Of a stretch of DNA of 36,919 bases, positions 1-7,739 are shown piece after piece. Both the position numbers and the translations under genes were made by a program. A model generated the notes under the pieces. The model worked only from the letters and a program-made list of their open reading frames with translations. It did not search any database and was not told the origin of the DNA. Source of the DNA: Gemmatimonadota bacterium (GTDB lineage Bacteria; Gemmatimonadota; Gemmatimonadetes; Gemmatimonadales; Gemmatimonadaceae). The DNA lies in assembly GCA_025359135.1 (NCBI GenBank), contig JANYHJ010000211.1, positions 1 through 36,919 of the forward strand, in the 5' to 3' direction. How positions within the stretch are numbered: position 1 is the stretch's first letter; every line of letters starts with the position of its first letter.

Positions 1-447
1 CCTTTTCACGGTGACACGACGCACGAGGCGGTGATCACCTACCTCAAGCGCTACCGCTATATCCCGTGGCAACGGGCCTTGGCGGCGGACGCGCGGGCAA
101 AGCCGCTCGGCGCCGACGTGGACCGCAGGCGGAGGCTGACCACGGGGTACATCGCCGACCAGTGGAAGTCGCCGCCGGAGCTGCGCGCGCTCACGGTACC
201 GGCGTTGCAGCTGTGCGCGATGCCGACGGTCGCGAGCGAGTATCCGTGGCTGACGCGCGCGGACACGGCATTCTCTGCTGCAGTGCGGTACGTGGCGCGA
301 GAGTTGCTACCGCTGCAGCGGCGGCTCTGCGCGCACTTCGCGGCGACCGTTCCTCGCGGGCGCACCCGCGAGGAGGCGGGTTCGCACTACGTGTTCTTCA
401 CCGAGCCGGCGCTGACCGCGAGAATCCTGCGCACCACGCTGCGATGA
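1..447 (+). CDS. Alpha/beta hydrolase, C-terminal part (5' end outside window)
   Basis: The reading frame is open from the first base and ends at TGA 445-447, so about 148 C-terminal residues are visible. The segment GSHYVFFTEPALTARIL near the end looks like the catalytic-histidine loop and last helix of alpha/beta hydrolases, and the preceding LTVPALQLCA resembles the strand just before the catalytic acid. The nucleophile elbow would lie upstream and cannot be checked, so substrate and class are unknown. The stop codon forms part of the first unit of a tandem repeat that fills the region downstream. The M20 peptidase gene follows on the same strand after 265 bases, too far to assume one operon. 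Confidence 0.6.
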   Translation, partial: PFHGDTTHEAVITYLKRYRYIPWQRALAADARAKPLGADVDRRRRLTTGYIADQWKSPPELRALTVPALQLCAMPTVASEYPWLTRADTAFSAAVRYVARELLPLQRRLCAHFAATVPRGRTREEAGSHYVFFTEPALTARILRTTLR

Positions 448-531
448 GCAGGCGGTGAGCGGACGGTGACTGGGCGGTGACCGGGCGGTGAGCGGGCGAT
501 GAGCAGGCGGTGAGCGGGCGGTGAGCGGGCG
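444..531. repeat. Tandem repeat, 8 x 11 bp
   Basis: Eight consecutive 11-mers run without interruption from 444 to 531. The consensus is GTGAGCGGGCG; units differ by one or two bases (for example ATGAGCAGGCG, GTGACTGGGCG, GTGACCGGGCG). The first unit contains the hydrolase stop codon. The 11-bp period is not a multiple of three, and the array lies outside genes, so it is not a coding repeat. It may be a replication-slippage array or a phased protein-binding site; nothing in the sequence decides between these. Confidence 0.9.
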
Positions 532-712
532 GCGTCGCAGCGGTGGAGCGCGCGGCGCGGCGCGGGTGCATGTCGCAGAGCCGGCTTCCGCCGTGCCATG
601 CCTGAGAGCTGCCAATCGCACGAATCGGATCGCGCCGCGCCGTGCGTTGCGGTAGCGTAGAGGGGCGCCGCTGCACAGAGGCTGGCGCGTCCCACTCGCT
701 CGGAGCCTTCCG

Positions 713-2026
713 ATGGTTCGCCCGCTCGTCCTCGTCGCCCTCGTCCCGCAGCTTCTGCTCGCCCAGCGCGCCGACACGGCGCTCTTCCGGGCCGACGTCG
801 AGAAGCGCACCGCCGTGGTCCTGCCGAAAGTCGTGAGCTGGCGCCGCGACATCCACGAACATCCGGAGCTGTCGTACCAGGAAGTGCGCACGGCCAAGCT
901 CGTGGCCGACCATCTGCGCGCGCTCGGTATCGAGGTGCGCGATCACGTCGGTGGCAACGGCGTGGTGGGCGTGCTCAAGGGCGGAAAGCCGGGTGGCGTG
1001 GTGGCCTTGCGCGCCGACATGGACGCGCTGCCCGTGCAGGAGCAGGTGGAGCTGCCGTTCAAGTCGGTGGTGCGCACCACGTACAATGGACAGGATGTCG
1101 GCGTGATGCACGCGTGCGGTCACGACATGCACACGGCGATGCTGATGGGCGCGGCCGAAGTGCTCGTCGGCATGAAGGCGCAGCTTCCGGGCACGGTGCT
1201 GTTCCTCTTCCAGCCCGCCGAGGAAGCGCCGCCGCATGGCGGCGCGGAGGGCATGATCGAAGCGGGCGCGGTGTCGAATCCGGTGCCGGATGCGGCATTC
1301 ATGCTGCACACGACGGTGCGTCCGGTCGGTTCGCTCTACATCACGCCGGGTCCATCGCTCGCGGCGGGCGACAACTTCCGCATCGTCGTGCACGGCAAGC
1401 AGACGGGCGGCTCGAACCCCTCGGGTGGCAAGGACCCACTCGTCATCGGCGCGCAGATCATGCTCGGCCTCCAGACGATCGTGAGCCGCCAGATCGACCT
1501 CACCACGGCACCGGCCGTGATCAGCGTCGGCGCGTTCAACGGTGGCGTGCGCGAGAACATCATTCCCGACAGCGCGGTGATCATCGGCACGATCCGCACC
1601 TTCGATGAAGCGATGCGACGCGACATCCACGCGCGCATGAAGCAGACGGCGGAGGGGATCGCTTCGAGCGCGGGGCTGACGGCCACGGTCACCATCAGCA
1701 TCGGCTATCCGGTGACGGTGAGCGATGTGGCACTCGTCGCACGCATGACGCCCGCGCTGCAGGGCGCGGCGGGTGCGGGCAACGTGCAGCAGATCCCGCA
1801 GATCATGGCGGGCGAGGATTTCGGCCGCTTCGCCACCGCGGCCAAGGCGCCCGCGATGTTCGTGAGCTTCGGCACCACGCCCAAGGACCAGGACTGGAAG
1901 AAGGCGGGACCCAACCACTCGACCACGTTCAACCCGAGCGAGGAGTCGCTGCCGATCGGCGTGCGCGCGTACGCACTGCTGGCGCTCGACTTTCTCGCGG
2001 GGCAGCGCACGAGCGTGCTCAAGTGA
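713..2026 (+). CDS. Exported M20D-family amidohydrolase/peptidase
   Basis: 437 residues. Residues 1-18 form a signal peptide (VRPLVLVALVPQLLLAQ), so the enzyme is probably exported. Family motifs follow in order: RRDIHEHPELSYQE (44-57), RADMDALPV (100-108), the metal-binding HACGHDMHTAM (133-143, Cys135 and His137), FQPAEE (166-171), AGEDFGRF, and a late His in NHSTTFNP. These are the metal ligands and catalytic Glu of the M20D amidohydrolases, which cleave amide bonds of N-acyl amino acids or dipeptides; the true substrate cannot be told. GGAG lies 7 bases before the ATG, supporting this start. The next gene starts inside its stop codon (GTGA), so the two are translationally coupled. Confidence 0.92.
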   Translation: MVRPLVLVALVPQLLLAQRADTALFRADVEKRTAVVLPKVVSWRRDIHEHPELSYQEVRTAKLVADHLRALGIEVRDHVGGNGVVGVLKGGKPGGVVALRADMDALPVQEQVELPFKSVVRTTYNGQDVGVMHACGHDMHTAMLMGAAEVLVGMKAQLPGTVLFLFQPAEEAPPHGGAEGMIEAGAVSNPVPDAAFMLHTTVRPVGSLYITPGPSLAAGDNFRIVVHGKQTGGSNPSGGKDPLVIGAQIMLGLQTIVSRQIDLTTAPAVISVGAFNGGVRENIIPDSAVIIGTIRTFDEAMRRDIHARMKQTAEGIASSAGLTATVTISIGYPVTVSDVALVARMTPALQGAAGAGNVQQIPQIMAGEDFGRFATAAKAPAMFVSFGTTPKDQDWKKAGPNHSTTFNPSEESLPIGVRAYALLALDFLAGQRTSVLK

Positions 2027-3438
2027 GCGGCGTGGCGAGGGACGCGCGTGCGAGTGGCGCTGGCGCCACGGCATCCACAGATCGCGTGAACGCGCCGCTG
2101 CTCGCAGATGCGGCCATCCGTGCGGCGCGCTACCTCGAGGGACTCGATGTTCGCCCCGTGAAGCCGGCGGCCGAAGCGGTGGCGTCGCTCGCGTCACTCG
2201 ACGTACCACTCGCGCGCGGCGGCACTGACCCGCACGACGTGCTCGCGGAACTCGACGCGATCGGCAGTCCCGCGACGGTGGGCATGGCGGGTCCGCGCTT
2301 CTACGGCTTCGTGATCGGCGGTTCGTTGCCGGTGTCGCTCGCGGCCAACTGGCTCGCGGGCGCGTGGGACCAGAACGCGGCGTACTTCAGCTCGACGCCG
2401 AGTGCGGCAGCGTTCGAGGCGGTCGCCCTCAAGTGGACGCTCGATCTGCTCGGCCTACCCAAGACGGCGAGCGGTGGCTTCGTCACGGGCGCCACGGTTG
2501 CCAACATGACGGCGCTCGCGGCGGCGCGACACGCCGTGCTCGAGCGCGCGGGATGGAACGTCGAGGCCGATGGCCTCTTCGGCGCGCCGCGCATCACGGT
2601 CATCGTCGGCAACGAAGTCCACCCATCCGTGAGCAAGGCGCTCGGCGTGCTCGGACTCGGGCGCAGCCGCGTGGTCAAGGTGCCCGTGGATGCGCAGGGT
2701 CGCATGCGGGTGAACCAGGTACCGCCGATTGCGGGGCCGACGATCGTCTGCGCGCAGGCGGGCAACGTGAACACGGGCGCGTTCGATGACGTGGCGGCGC
2801 TCTGTGCGCGCGTGCACGGCACCGGCGCATGGGTGCACGTGGACGGCGCGTTCGGCATCTGGGCCAACGCATCGCCCGCATTGCGCGGACGTACCAATGG
2901 CCTCGAGGCGGCCGACTCGTGGGCGACGGACTTCCACAAGTGGTTGAACGTCCCCTATGACAGCGGCATCGCGATCGTGCGCGACGGGCACGCACTGCAA
3001 GCCGCGATGGCGGTGACGGCCGAGTACCTGCCAACGGAGCGCGAACAGCGCAATCCGTGCGACTTCACCCCCGAGCTCTCACGGCGCGCGCGCGGCGTGG
3101 ACGTGTGGGCCGCGCTGCGTGCGCTCGGCCGCGATGGCGTGGCGGCGATGGTCGACCGTTGCTGTCGGCACGCGCGTCGCTTCGCCGAAGGACTGAGCGC
3201 CGCGGGTCACGAGATCTTGAACGACGTGGTGCTCAACCAGGTGCTTGTCTCGTTCGGCGATGCGGCCGCGACGCAGCGTGTGATTGCCCAGGTTCAGGCC
3301 GACGGCACGAGTTGGGCCGGCGTGACCGTGTGGCAGGGTCACACGGCGATGCGGATCAGCGTGTCGGGATGGTCGACGAGTGATGACGACGTCGAGCGAA
3401 GTCTCGCGGCGATGATCCGTGTGGCGGCGACGGCGTAA
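2023..3438 (+). CDS. PLP-dependent decarboxylase, group II (GadB/DDC-like)
   Basis: 471 residues of the fold-type I pyridoxal-phosphate family that includes glutamate, aromatic amino acid and related decarboxylases. HVDGAFG (272-278) carries the Asp that pairs with the cofactor ring nitrogen, and DFHKWLNVPYD (303-313) carries the Schiff-base Lys306. SGGFVTGATVANMTAL (150-165) is the cofactor phosphate loop. The GTG start overlaps the preceding stop by four bases (GTGA). The first 25 residues are low in complexity and not conserved-looking, so a later start is possible. Coupling to an exported peptidase suggests amino acid catabolism, but the substrate is unknown; some members of this family act as aldolases or lyases instead. 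Confidence 0.88.
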   Translation: MSGVARDARASGAGATASTDRVNAPLLADAAIRAARYLEGLDVRPVKPAAEAVASLASLDVPLARGGTDPHDVLAELDAIGSPATVGMAGPRFYGFVIGGSLPVSLAANWLAGAWDQNAAYFSSTPSAAAFEAVALKWTLDLLGLPKTASGGFVTGATVANMTALAAARHAVLERAGWNVEADGLFGAPRITVIVGNEVHPSVSKALGVLGLGRSRVVKVPVDAQGRMRVNQVPPIAGPTIVCAQAGNVNTGAFDDVAALCARVHGTGAWVHVDGAFGIWANASPALRGRTNGLEAADSWATDFHKWLNVPYDSGIAIVRDGHALQAAMAVTAEYLPTEREQRNPCDFTPELSRRARGVDVWAALRALGRDGVAAMVDRCCRHARRFAEGLSAAGHEILNDVVLNQVLVSFGDAAATQRVIAQVQADGTSWAGVTVWQGHTAMRISVSGWSTSDDDVERSLAAMIRVAATA

Positions 3439-3447
3439 TCACGCGCT

Positions 3448-3572
3448 GTCGTCCTGAGCGAAGCGAAGGACCTGCTTCGCGCCAAGAAGCTCGCGCTTAT
3501 CGCTGTCAGCAATCCGGCGTGGGAGGAACTGCTGCCGTTCGAGGCGAGCTCCTTCGCTTCGCTCAAGACGAC
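3448..3572. repeat. Inverted-repeat pair, locus A of a dispersed family
   Basis: Left arm 3448-3475 and right arm 3545-3572 are 28 bp each and inverted relative to each other with about four mismatches, separated by 69 bases. The core is CCTGAGCGAAGCGAAGGAC. The same arm recurs at 4067-4138, 24453-24480 and 25464-25530. This copy lies between the decarboxylase stop and the stop of the opposite-strand membrane protein gene, so it could act as a bidirectional transcription end or be a REP/MITE-like mobile repeat. Confidence 0.85.
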
Positions 3573-3585
3573 ACGCAAGCTTTGC

Positions 3586-4029
3586 TCAGGGCGATAGCGC
3601 CCGCCAGCGGAAGAGCACCGCGTGCAGCACGCCATAGAGGGGAAAGGCGAGCGCCCACGGCGGGAAGTACGGGACGAAGACAAGTCCCCTGTCGACCAGA
3701 ACTCTCCAGACGGCAAGCGCGACCAGTCCCCCGAGTGCGCCGCTCACGGCGAATGCGACCCAGCTGGTGCGCCCGCTCCGTTCGAGCCAGCGCGCCACGG
3801 GATAGCCGAAGACAGCCGACGACACGCCGCTGACGACGATGCCCGCAAACGCTACCGCCTTGAAGGCTTCGAGCAGGAAGCCGGGCGTGACGCGTTCGCG
3901 CGGTATAGTCAGCCAGGAACCGCCGAGCACGAGGATGCCCGCGACGATCGTGCCGACGACCGGTCCCCAGAGAAGCGGGACGGTCCAGACGGCACGACTG
4001 AAACCCGGCAGCGGTGACGATGAGGTCAT
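3586..4029 (-). CDS. Small integral membrane protein, unknown function
   Basis: 147 residues from the ATG at 4029. An upstream TTG at 4065 would add 12 residues but looks less likely. Four hydrophobic segments are visible: LLWGPVVGTIVAGILVLGG, AFAGIVVSGVSSAVFGYPV, WVAFAVSGALGGLVALAVW and FPPWALAFPLYGVLHAVLF. The protein is probably an inner-membrane four-helix protein. I recognise no family motif and propose no function. The gene is bracketed by inverted-repeat pairs on both sides (3448-3572 and 4067-4138), which isolates it from pgi although both are on the minus strand. Confidence 0.65.
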   Translation of the reverse strand: MTSSSPLPGFSRAVWTVPLLWGPVVGTIVAGILVLGGSWLTIPRERVTPGFLLEAFKAVAFAGIVVSGVSSAVFGYPVARWLERSGRTSWVAFAVSGALGGLVALAVWRVLVDRGLVFVPYFPPWALAFPLYGVLHAVLFRWRALSP

Positions 4030-4066
4030 GCGGGAGACACTAGAAGGCAGCGGCGGCCCGTGCAAC

Positions 4067-4138
4067 GTCGTCCAGAGCGAAGCGAATGACCTGCCTTTCG
4101 CCCGACAAAAGCAGGTCCTTCGCTTCGCTCAGGACGAC
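4067..4138. repeat. Long hairpin repeat, locus B of the dispersed family
   Basis: Arms at 4067-4094 and 4111-4138 are 28 bp each, inverted, with only two mismatches, around a 16-base loop. As RNA this would be a very stable hairpin. The right arm ends on the first base of the pgi stop codon complement (4138-4140), so it lies exactly at the 3' end of pgi on the minus strand. A role as pgi operon terminator or 3' mRNA stabiliser is plausible. No clear T-tract follows it. Confidence 0.88.
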
Positions 4139-5523
4139 TACAGGACCCAGCGCGGATCGCTCTTGGGCAAGGATTCGAATTCCGCGCGCGCTGCGTCATA
4201 TCCAGCGCGGCCGAGCTTCGCGAAGGTGTACTGCTTGCCCAGTTCCACCCCCGGTTGATCGAGCGGATTGACGCCGTACAGATGGCCGCCGTACACCGTG
4301 GCGATGCCAAACAGCATGAAGAGCGCGCCGATGTGCCACGCGTCGACCGTGTCGAGCGTGAACGTCATGCTCGGCCGTCCGCGCTTGGCGAGCGCGCCCG
4401 CGGTGGCGCGCTGCTCGACGTCGAGCAACTCACCGAGCGAGTGGCCGGCCAGGTAACCCAGCTCCTCGATGTCCGCGAACGCCTTGGGAATCGTGACGTC
4501 GGCGTCGTGGCCGATGGTCGTGAGGAAGGTGACGGTCTTGTCCTGCGGGCCTTCCATGAAGAGCTGGACCTGCGAGTGCTGGTCGGTGGCGCCGAGCGCG
4601 GGGATGGGCGTCGGCCCGACACTCGCGCCGCCGGGCTGGATCTTGCCGAGCGATTCCGCCCAGAGCTGCACGAACCAGGCAGCCATGTCGCGCAGGGTGT
4701 CGCGGTAGGGCATGAGCACGTGGATGCGGCGCCCTTGCGTCGTGTCGGCGAGCCACTGCAGCACGGCGAAGGTGCCGGCAGGATTCTTGAGCAGATCGTC
4801 GGTGTTGCAGCGCGTGGCCATGTCGGCGGCGCCGGCCATGATCGCGTGCGCGTCCATGCCGGAGAGCGCGGCGGGCAGCAGGCCGACCGGCGAGAGCACG
4901 CTGAAGCGACCACCGACATTGGGCGGCACGTCGAGCGCGGGAATCTTCTCGCGATTCGCGATCGCGCGCAGCGCACCCTTGGCCGGATCGGTCACGAAGA
5001 CCACGTGATCGCGGAGCGCGAGTCCGGCGCTCGCGAGCCGGTCCTGCACGACGAGGAACTGCGCCATCGTCTCGCCGGTGCCGCCGCTCTTGGATGTCAC
5101 CATGAAGAGCGTGCCCGCGAGGTCGAGCGATGCGAGCAGCGCGCCGATCGTGCGCGGGTCGACGTTGTCGAGCACGTGGAGCCGCGGCCAGCCTGCGCGC
5201 TGTGCATCGCTCATGGCGTTCCAGCCCGCAGGCTTGAGCGCGGTGCGCAGCGCGATCGGTCCGAGCGCGGAGCCGCCGATGCCGAGCACGACGACGTCGC
5301 GGTAGCGCCCCGTGGCCTTGGCGGCGAAGTCGACGCTCTGTGCCGTGAGCGCGGCGTTGCCCGGCAGGTCGAGGAAGCCGAGGATGCCCGACGCATGCTG
5401 GGCTTCGAGATGCGAGTGCGCGGCGGCGAAACGTGCGCGCGCCCCTTCGACCGCGGCCACTGGAATGCCAGTGCGACCGTCGGCCGTGGCGACGAGGTTG
5501 GTGACGTCGAGCGTGATCGCCAT
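4138..5523 (-). CDS. pgi: Glucose-6-phosphate isomerase
   Basis: 461 residues. The enzyme interconverts glucose 6-phosphate and fructose 6-phosphate in the cytoplasm. Family motifs: VVLGIGGSALGP (78-89), MVTSKSGGTGETMAQF (141-156, sugar-phosphate loop), PNVGGRFSVLSPVGLL (201-216), and TDQHSQVQLFMEGP with the catalytic His region. The length fits the shorter bacterial forms rather than the ~550-residue E. coli type. The ATG at 5523 lies two bases after the stop of the PhnP-like gene, so it is the last gene of the tal > pyk > hydrolase > pgi operon. A strong hairpin repeat sits at its stop. Confidence 0.96.
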   Translation of the reverse strand: MAITLDVTNLVATADGRTGIPVAAVEGARARFAAAHSHLEAQHASGILGFLDLPGNAALTAQSVDFAAKATGRYRDVVVLGIGGSALGPIALRTALKPAGWNAMSDAQRAGWPRLHVLDNVDPRTIGALLASLDLAGTLFMVTSKSGGTGETMAQFLVVQDRLASAGLALRDHVVFVTDPAKGALRAIANREKIPALDVPPNVGGRFSVLSPVGLLPAALSGMDAHAIMAGAADMATRCNTDDLLKNPAGTFAVLQWLADTTQGRRIHVLMPYRDTLRDMAAWFVQLWAESLGKIQPGGASVGPTPIPALGATDQHSQVQLFMEGPQDKTVTFLTTIGHDADVTIPKAFADIEELGYLAGHSLGELLDVEQRATAGALAKRGRPSMTFTLDTVDAWHIGALFMLFGIATVYGGHLYGVNPLDQPGVELGKQYTFAKLGRAGYDAARAEFESLPKSDPRWVL

Positions 5524-5525
5524 GG

Positions 5526-6305
5526 TCAGTCCACGCGGAGGGTCAGGCCGTCGAAGGCGGGCGCGATGCCGCGCGGCAGTTCGGCTTCGAGATCGGCGTG
5601 CAGGTAGTCGTGCGTAAGGTGGGTGAGGAAGGTGCGCTCCGCGCCAACGGCCTGCGCCACGCGCACAGCTTCGGGAATGCTCAGATGCGTGGGGTGATCG
5701 ACACGGAAGAGCGCGTTGAGCACGAGCACCTTGACGCCGACGATCTGCTGCAGCGCGTCATCAGGAACCGACTTGGCATCGGTGATGTAGGCGAGCGGCC
5801 CGATGCGGAAGCCGAGCACCATGACGTGACCATGTGGCACCTGAAACGGCATCACGTGGGCATCGCCGATGTCGAACGCCGTCCCCGCGGTGACGACGCG
5901 GGCCGCGCCCTCAGGCTTGGACGTGCCCGCGAGCGGTCGCAGCTTCTCGTCGAAGATGTAGGCGAACTTCTGCGCCAACGCGGCATGTGTCTCGGCCGAC
6001 GCGTACACTGGCAGCGGCGAGTCGCGGCGCACGGTGATCGCGCGCAGGTCGTCCATGCCGTGGGTGTGGTCGGCGTGCTCGTGGGTCATGAGCACGGCGT
6101 CGACCTTGTCGATGCCGGCCGTGACGAGCTGCAGGCGCAGCTCGGGCGGCGTGTCGATGAGGATCTGCACGCCGCCGTCGGTCTCGACCACCGCGCCGAC
6201 GCGCGTGCGACGGTCGCGCGGATCGCTCGAGCGGCAGACGCGGCAATGACACCCGATCTGCGGCACGCCGAAACTGGTGCCGGTGCCGAGAAAGGTGAGC
6301 TTCAC
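5526..6305 (-). CDS. PhnP-like metallo-beta-lactamase-fold phosphodiesterase
   Basis: 259 residues with a GTG start. MTHEHADHTHGMDDL (73-87) holds the HxHxDH dinuclear metal site. The N-terminal GTGTSFGVPQIGCHCRVC (7-24) has Cys19, Cys21 and Cys24, like the structural zinc site known in PhnP. PhnP cleaves phosphoribosyl cyclic phosphate, but many relatives outside phn operons have other or unknown phosphodiester substrates, and no C-P lyase genes are seen here. Its place between pyk and pgi, with gaps of 16 and 2 bases, suggests a metabolic repair or cyclic phosphodiester role tied to sugar phosphates. That is inference. Confidence 0.85.
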   Translation of the reverse strand: MKLTFLGTGTSFGVPQIGCHCRVCRSSDPRDRRTRVGAVVETDGGVQILIDTPPELRLQLVTAGIDKVDAVLMTHEHADHTHGMDDLRAITVRRDSPLPVYASAETHAALAQKFAYIFDEKLRPLAGTSKPEGAARVVTAGTAFDIGDAHVMPFQVPHGHVMVLGFRIGPLAYITDAKSVPDDALQQIVGVKVLVLNALFRVDHPTHLSIPEAVRVAQAVGAERTFLTHLTHDYLHADLEAELPRGIAPAFDGLTLRVD

Positions 6306-6321
6306 CGCCCTGCCCCGCGCC

Positions 6322-7728
6322 TCATACCGTCTCGACGCGGAGGTTGTTCGTGGTGCCCGGCGTGTCGAAGGGGACGCCGGCGGTGACGACGACGCGGTCG
6401 CCCTTGGCGGCGAGCATGCGCTTCTTCACCACGTCCCGCGCGAGGCTGGCCATCTCCTCGTACGTGTTGCAGTGATGGACGAGCTCGGGGATCACGCCCC
6501 AGACGAGCGCGAGCTGCCGGTAGGTGCGGGCGCTGTCGGTGAGCGCGAGGATCGGCACGACGGGCCGGTGGCTCGAGACGGTGCGCGCGCTGAACCCCGA
6601 CTTGGTGAAGACGATCGCGCAGGGCGCGCCGAGCATCTGCACGGCGGTGGTGGTCGCGGCGGCGATCGTCTCCTCGGTGGAGGCGTGGCCGGTCGAGTCG
6701 ATGCGGCGATCGCCGCGACTCTGGCGCGTCCAGTGCTGCTCGACCTCGACGATGATGCGATGCATCGCATCGACGGCGAGCGCGGGATACTTGCCCGCTG
6801 CGGTCTCGGCCGAGAGCATGACCGCGTCGGTGCCATCGACGATCGCGTTGGCCACGTCCGACGCCTCGGCGCGCGTCGGGCGCGGATTCTCGATCATGCT
6901 CTCGAGCATCTGCGTGGCCGTGATGACGGGCCGGCCGTGGCGATTGGCGAGCTGGATGATGCGCTTCTGCGCGAGCGGGACTTCCTCGAAGGGGAGCTCG
7001 ACGCCCAGGTCGCCACGCGCGACCATGACCGCATCGGTGGCCATGAGGATGCGCTCGATGTCGCGCAGCGCGACGTCCTTCTCGATCTTGGCGACGATGA
7101 GCATCGCACGCGGGATCTTCTCGCGGAGGAGCGCGATGTCCTCGGGCTTCCGCACGAACGAGAGCGCGACGTAGTCGAACTCCTGTGCGACGGCGAAGGT
7201 GACGTCCTCGAGGTCCTTCTCCGTGAGCGAGGGCGCGCTGACGTCGACGCCGGGGAGGTTCATCCCCTTGTGACTCGAGAGGTCGCCACCGTGCACGACG
7301 CGCGCAGTGACGCGCGGCGCGGCGACCTTGGTGACCGTGATCTCGATCAATCCGTCGTTGATGAGGATGCGGTCGCCGGTGTGGACGTCGTCGGCGAGCG
7401 CCTCGTAGGTGATCGGAATCTCGTCGCCCTGCTCGAGCCCCTCGGGCACGAGCGTGAGCAGCTGACCGACGGCGAGGTGGCGCTTGGCGCTCAGGTCGCC
7501 GATGCGGATGCGCGGACCCTGCAGGTCACCGAGGAGTGCGACGGGCTGGCCGAGTTCCGCGGCCAGTTCGCGGACGATGCGCACCGTTTCGGTGTGCTGC
7601 TCGTGCGTGCCGTGGGAAAAGTTGACGCGGGCGACGTTCATGCCGGCCTGCATGAGGGCCCGGATCTGCTCCTTCGTGCGCGTGGCGGGCCCGAGCGTGC
7701 ACACGATCTTGGTGCGCGGATGATACAT
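6322..7728 (-). CDS. pyk: Pyruvate kinase
   Basis: 468 residues. The enzyme converts phosphoenolpyruvate and ADP to pyruvate and ATP. Visible are the N-terminal RTKIVCTLGPA, NFSHG (36-40), LLGDLQGPRIRIG, the catalytic VAKIEKD (Lys214, Glu216), MVARGDLGVELP (235-246) and ITATQMLESMI (270-280). The last ~120 residues form the usual regulatory C-domain with FTKSGFSARTVSSHRP. Length is typical of bacterial type II enzymes. The ATG at 7728 follows the transaldolase stop by 11 bases, consistent with one operon. Confidence 0.97.
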   Translation of the reverse strand: MYHPRTKIVCTLGPATRTKEQIRALMQAGMNVARVNFSHGTHEQHTETVRIVRELAAELGQPVALLGDLQGPRIRIGDLSAKRHLAVGQLLTLVPEGLEQGDEIPITYEALADDVHTGDRILINDGLIEITVTKVAAPRVTARVVHGGDLSSHKGMNLPGVDVSAPSLTEKDLEDVTFAVAQEFDYVALSFVRKPEDIALLREKIPRAMLIVAKIEKDVALRDIERILMATDAVMVARGDLGVELPFEEVPLAQKRIIQLANRHGRPVITATQMLESMIENPRPTRAEASDVANAIVDGTDAVMLSAETAAGKYPALAVDAMHRIIVEVEQHWTRQSRGDRRIDSTGHASTEETIAAATTTAVQMLGAPCAIVFTKSGFSARTVSSHRPVVPILALTDSARTYRQLALVWGVIPELVHHCNTYEEMASLARDVVKKRMLAAKGDRVVVTAGVPFDTPGTTNNLRVETV

Positions 7729-7739
7729 GCGGCGCCGGA

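Noticed and set aside
444-531. The 11-bp array as a CRISPR
   Set aside because: Units are too short and there are no unique spacers; no cas genes are in the window.
398-2209. Long open frame on the minus strand antisense to the M20 peptidase
   Set aside because: Arg/His/Ala-rich with no motif; it is a by-product of high GC at third codon positions of the real plus-strand gene.
4255-5607. Long plus-strand frame antisense to pgi
   Set aside because: Composition is biased and pgi on the other strand has all family motifs.
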